A stretch of 53,182 nucleotides of DNA from Planctomycetota bacterium (lineage in GTDB: Bacteria; Planctomycetota; Planctomycetia; Planctomycetales; Planctomycetaceae). The position numbers were made by a program, and so were the translations under genes. A model generated the notes under the pieces. It made no database searches. It worked only from the letters and a program-made list of their open reading frames with translations, and was not told the DNA's origin. Positions 52,519 to 53,182 of this stretch are shown here, piece after piece. Within the stretch, counting starts at the first letter, position 1. Each line of letters begins with the position of its first letter. The stretch lies in contig JAQBVJ010000043.1 in assembly GCA_027623235.1 (NCBI GenBank), positions 1-53,182 of the forward strand, given 5' to 3'.

Positions 52519-53000
52519 GCCTTGCCCTCCGCGAAGAGGACGATGCCGGGTTTGCCCGCGGCCTGGCACGCTCGAAAGTGCGTCGCGATTTCGCCGAGCT
52601 TCCCAGGTTCGTCGACGAACACCGAATCAACCTCCCAGGCATCCAGAATCGGCTCGGTGAATCGCAGGCACGTGTCGCCCGGCAGCGACGCCTGGCTCAG
52701 GTAGCTGCGGTACCCGACCAGTCCGAACAGCGGCAGTCGGTAATCGTAAATCGCGTTCCGCAATGCATCGCCCGATTCAAACAGCCCCGTACACTGAATG
52801 AGGACGATCGGAGTCGCTCCGCCCAGGTACAGCCCCATCGCGATGCCCCAGGCCTCGCCCTCGCGGCAAACCTGAATGACGTCGACAGAGGTCGCACGAA
52901 TCTCGGCGAGCCACGGACCGATCGTCGTATCGGGAACGGTCACGACGTGAGTCACCCCGAGCTCTTCGAACAGGTTTGCGATTTCCGAACCGTTAAACAT
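52515..53000 (-). CDS. ThDP-dependent decarboxylase, N-terminal subunit (sulfopyruvate/phosphonopyruvate decarboxylase alpha-like)
   Basis: The pyrimidine-binding half of the same split enzyme. The 161-aa protein starts MFNGSEIANLFEELGVTHVVTVPDTTIGPWL, a segment typical of sulfopyruvate decarboxylase alpha and phosphonopyruvate decarboxylase. It has the activating Glu in CREGEAWGIAMGLYLGG (about residues 45-61) and IVLIQCTGLFESGDALRN, also characteristic. It should form a heteromer with the beta-like product, since each lacks the other half. A taurine/sulfolactate or phosphonate route would fit, but no companion enzyme lies in the window; genes upstream are outside it. Confidence 0.9.
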   Translation of the reverse strand: MFNGSEIANLFEELGVTHVVTVPDTTIGPWLAEIRATSVDVIQVCREGEAWGIAMGLYLGGATPIVLIQCTGLFESGDALRNAIYDYRLPLFGLVGYRSYLSQASLPGDTCLRFTEPILDAWEVDSVFVDEPGKLGEIATHFRACQAAGKPGIVLFAEGKA

Positions 53001-53182
53001 GGCAACTCCACAGGTCGATCAATCGTCCGTCACCAAAGCGGCACAGCCGCAACCAAATGATGGCCGCGAAAGAGCACAAAAGGCACAAAAACGGATTCTG
53101 TGTCGAATGGCACTGCCGGGGATTTTTGCAGAGATCAGCGCAGCAGCGAACCTCGCAGGCATGGCTGCGTTTGTTTTTTGTG

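Noticed and set aside
53001..53182. Gene at the right edge
   Set aside because: Only an intergenic stretch with AAAGAGCACAAAAGGCACAA-type repeats was seen; no coding features.

Overview
The window is a gene-dense, high-GC bacterial chromosome segment that looks like a member of the Planctomycetes. The evidence is three DUF1501 proteins with Tat-type leaders, two DUF1549/DUF1553 proteins carrying CxxCH heme-type motifs, a formylglycine sulfatase, a TPR/FG-GAP/UnbV-ASPIC protein, WD40 and PQQ-type propellers, very long exported TPR proteins, and palindromic intergenic repeats of planctomycete style. No rRNA, tRNA, CRISPR array, phage or transposase gene was recognised. Species cannot be named from the sequence alone.

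Layout. 99-4258 (minus): a sulfatase, a hypothetical protein that looks like a 3' gene remnant, a truncated alpha/beta hydrolase, and a Tat-exported enolase-superfamily enzyme. 4713-9776 (plus): DUF1549/1553, DUF1501, a WD40 protein and a small exported protein. 9878-12331 (minus): an HNH nuclease, then a lipoprotein amidase overlapping a hydrolase-fold protein with no nucleophile serine. 12874-24035: Ldh2-type dehydrogenase, FtsY, rhamnulokinase, the TPR/FG-GAP protein, a DUF817 membrane protein overlapping a sensor histidine kinase, and an exported M20 peptidase. 24467-33986 (plus, operon A): a huge exported TPR protein, ExbB/TolQ, ExbD/TolR, a 1069-aa membrane protein with a Gln/Ala/Ser/Thr/Gly-rich stalk and a C-terminal terpene-cyclase-like alpha/alpha toroid, and a DUF1501 protein. 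34030-35737 (minus): DinB-like protein and QueA. 35855-46709 (minus, operon B): a TonB-like single-span protein, ExbB, two ExbD proteins (one fused to an N-terminal zinc ribbon), a membrane-anchored PQQ-type propeller, a family-5 solute-binding protein with no permease, and a 655-aa exported hypothetical. 46925-53000 (minus): DUF167, DUF1501, a cytochrome/DUF1549/DUF1553 protein, and a split ThDP decarboxylase.

The most interesting content is the pair of ExbB/ExbD operons. Each couples a proton-driven motor to large exported partners that standard Ton, Tol-Pal or Mot systems lack. Operon A resembles a Tol-like machine (CpoB-like TPR protein, TolQ, TolR) whose energy-transducing protein may be the toroid protein. 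Operon B pairs the motor with a beta-propeller and a peptide/solute-binding protein. A set of 10-bp-phased direct repeats lies upstream of operon B. Both functions are inference from domain content and gene order.

Several dispersed palindromes sit between genes, and one supplies the stop codon of a ThDP decarboxylase subunit. A sulfatase, rhamnulokinase and enolase-family enzyme would fit use of sulfated deoxy-sugar polysaccharides, but these genes are not in one operon.
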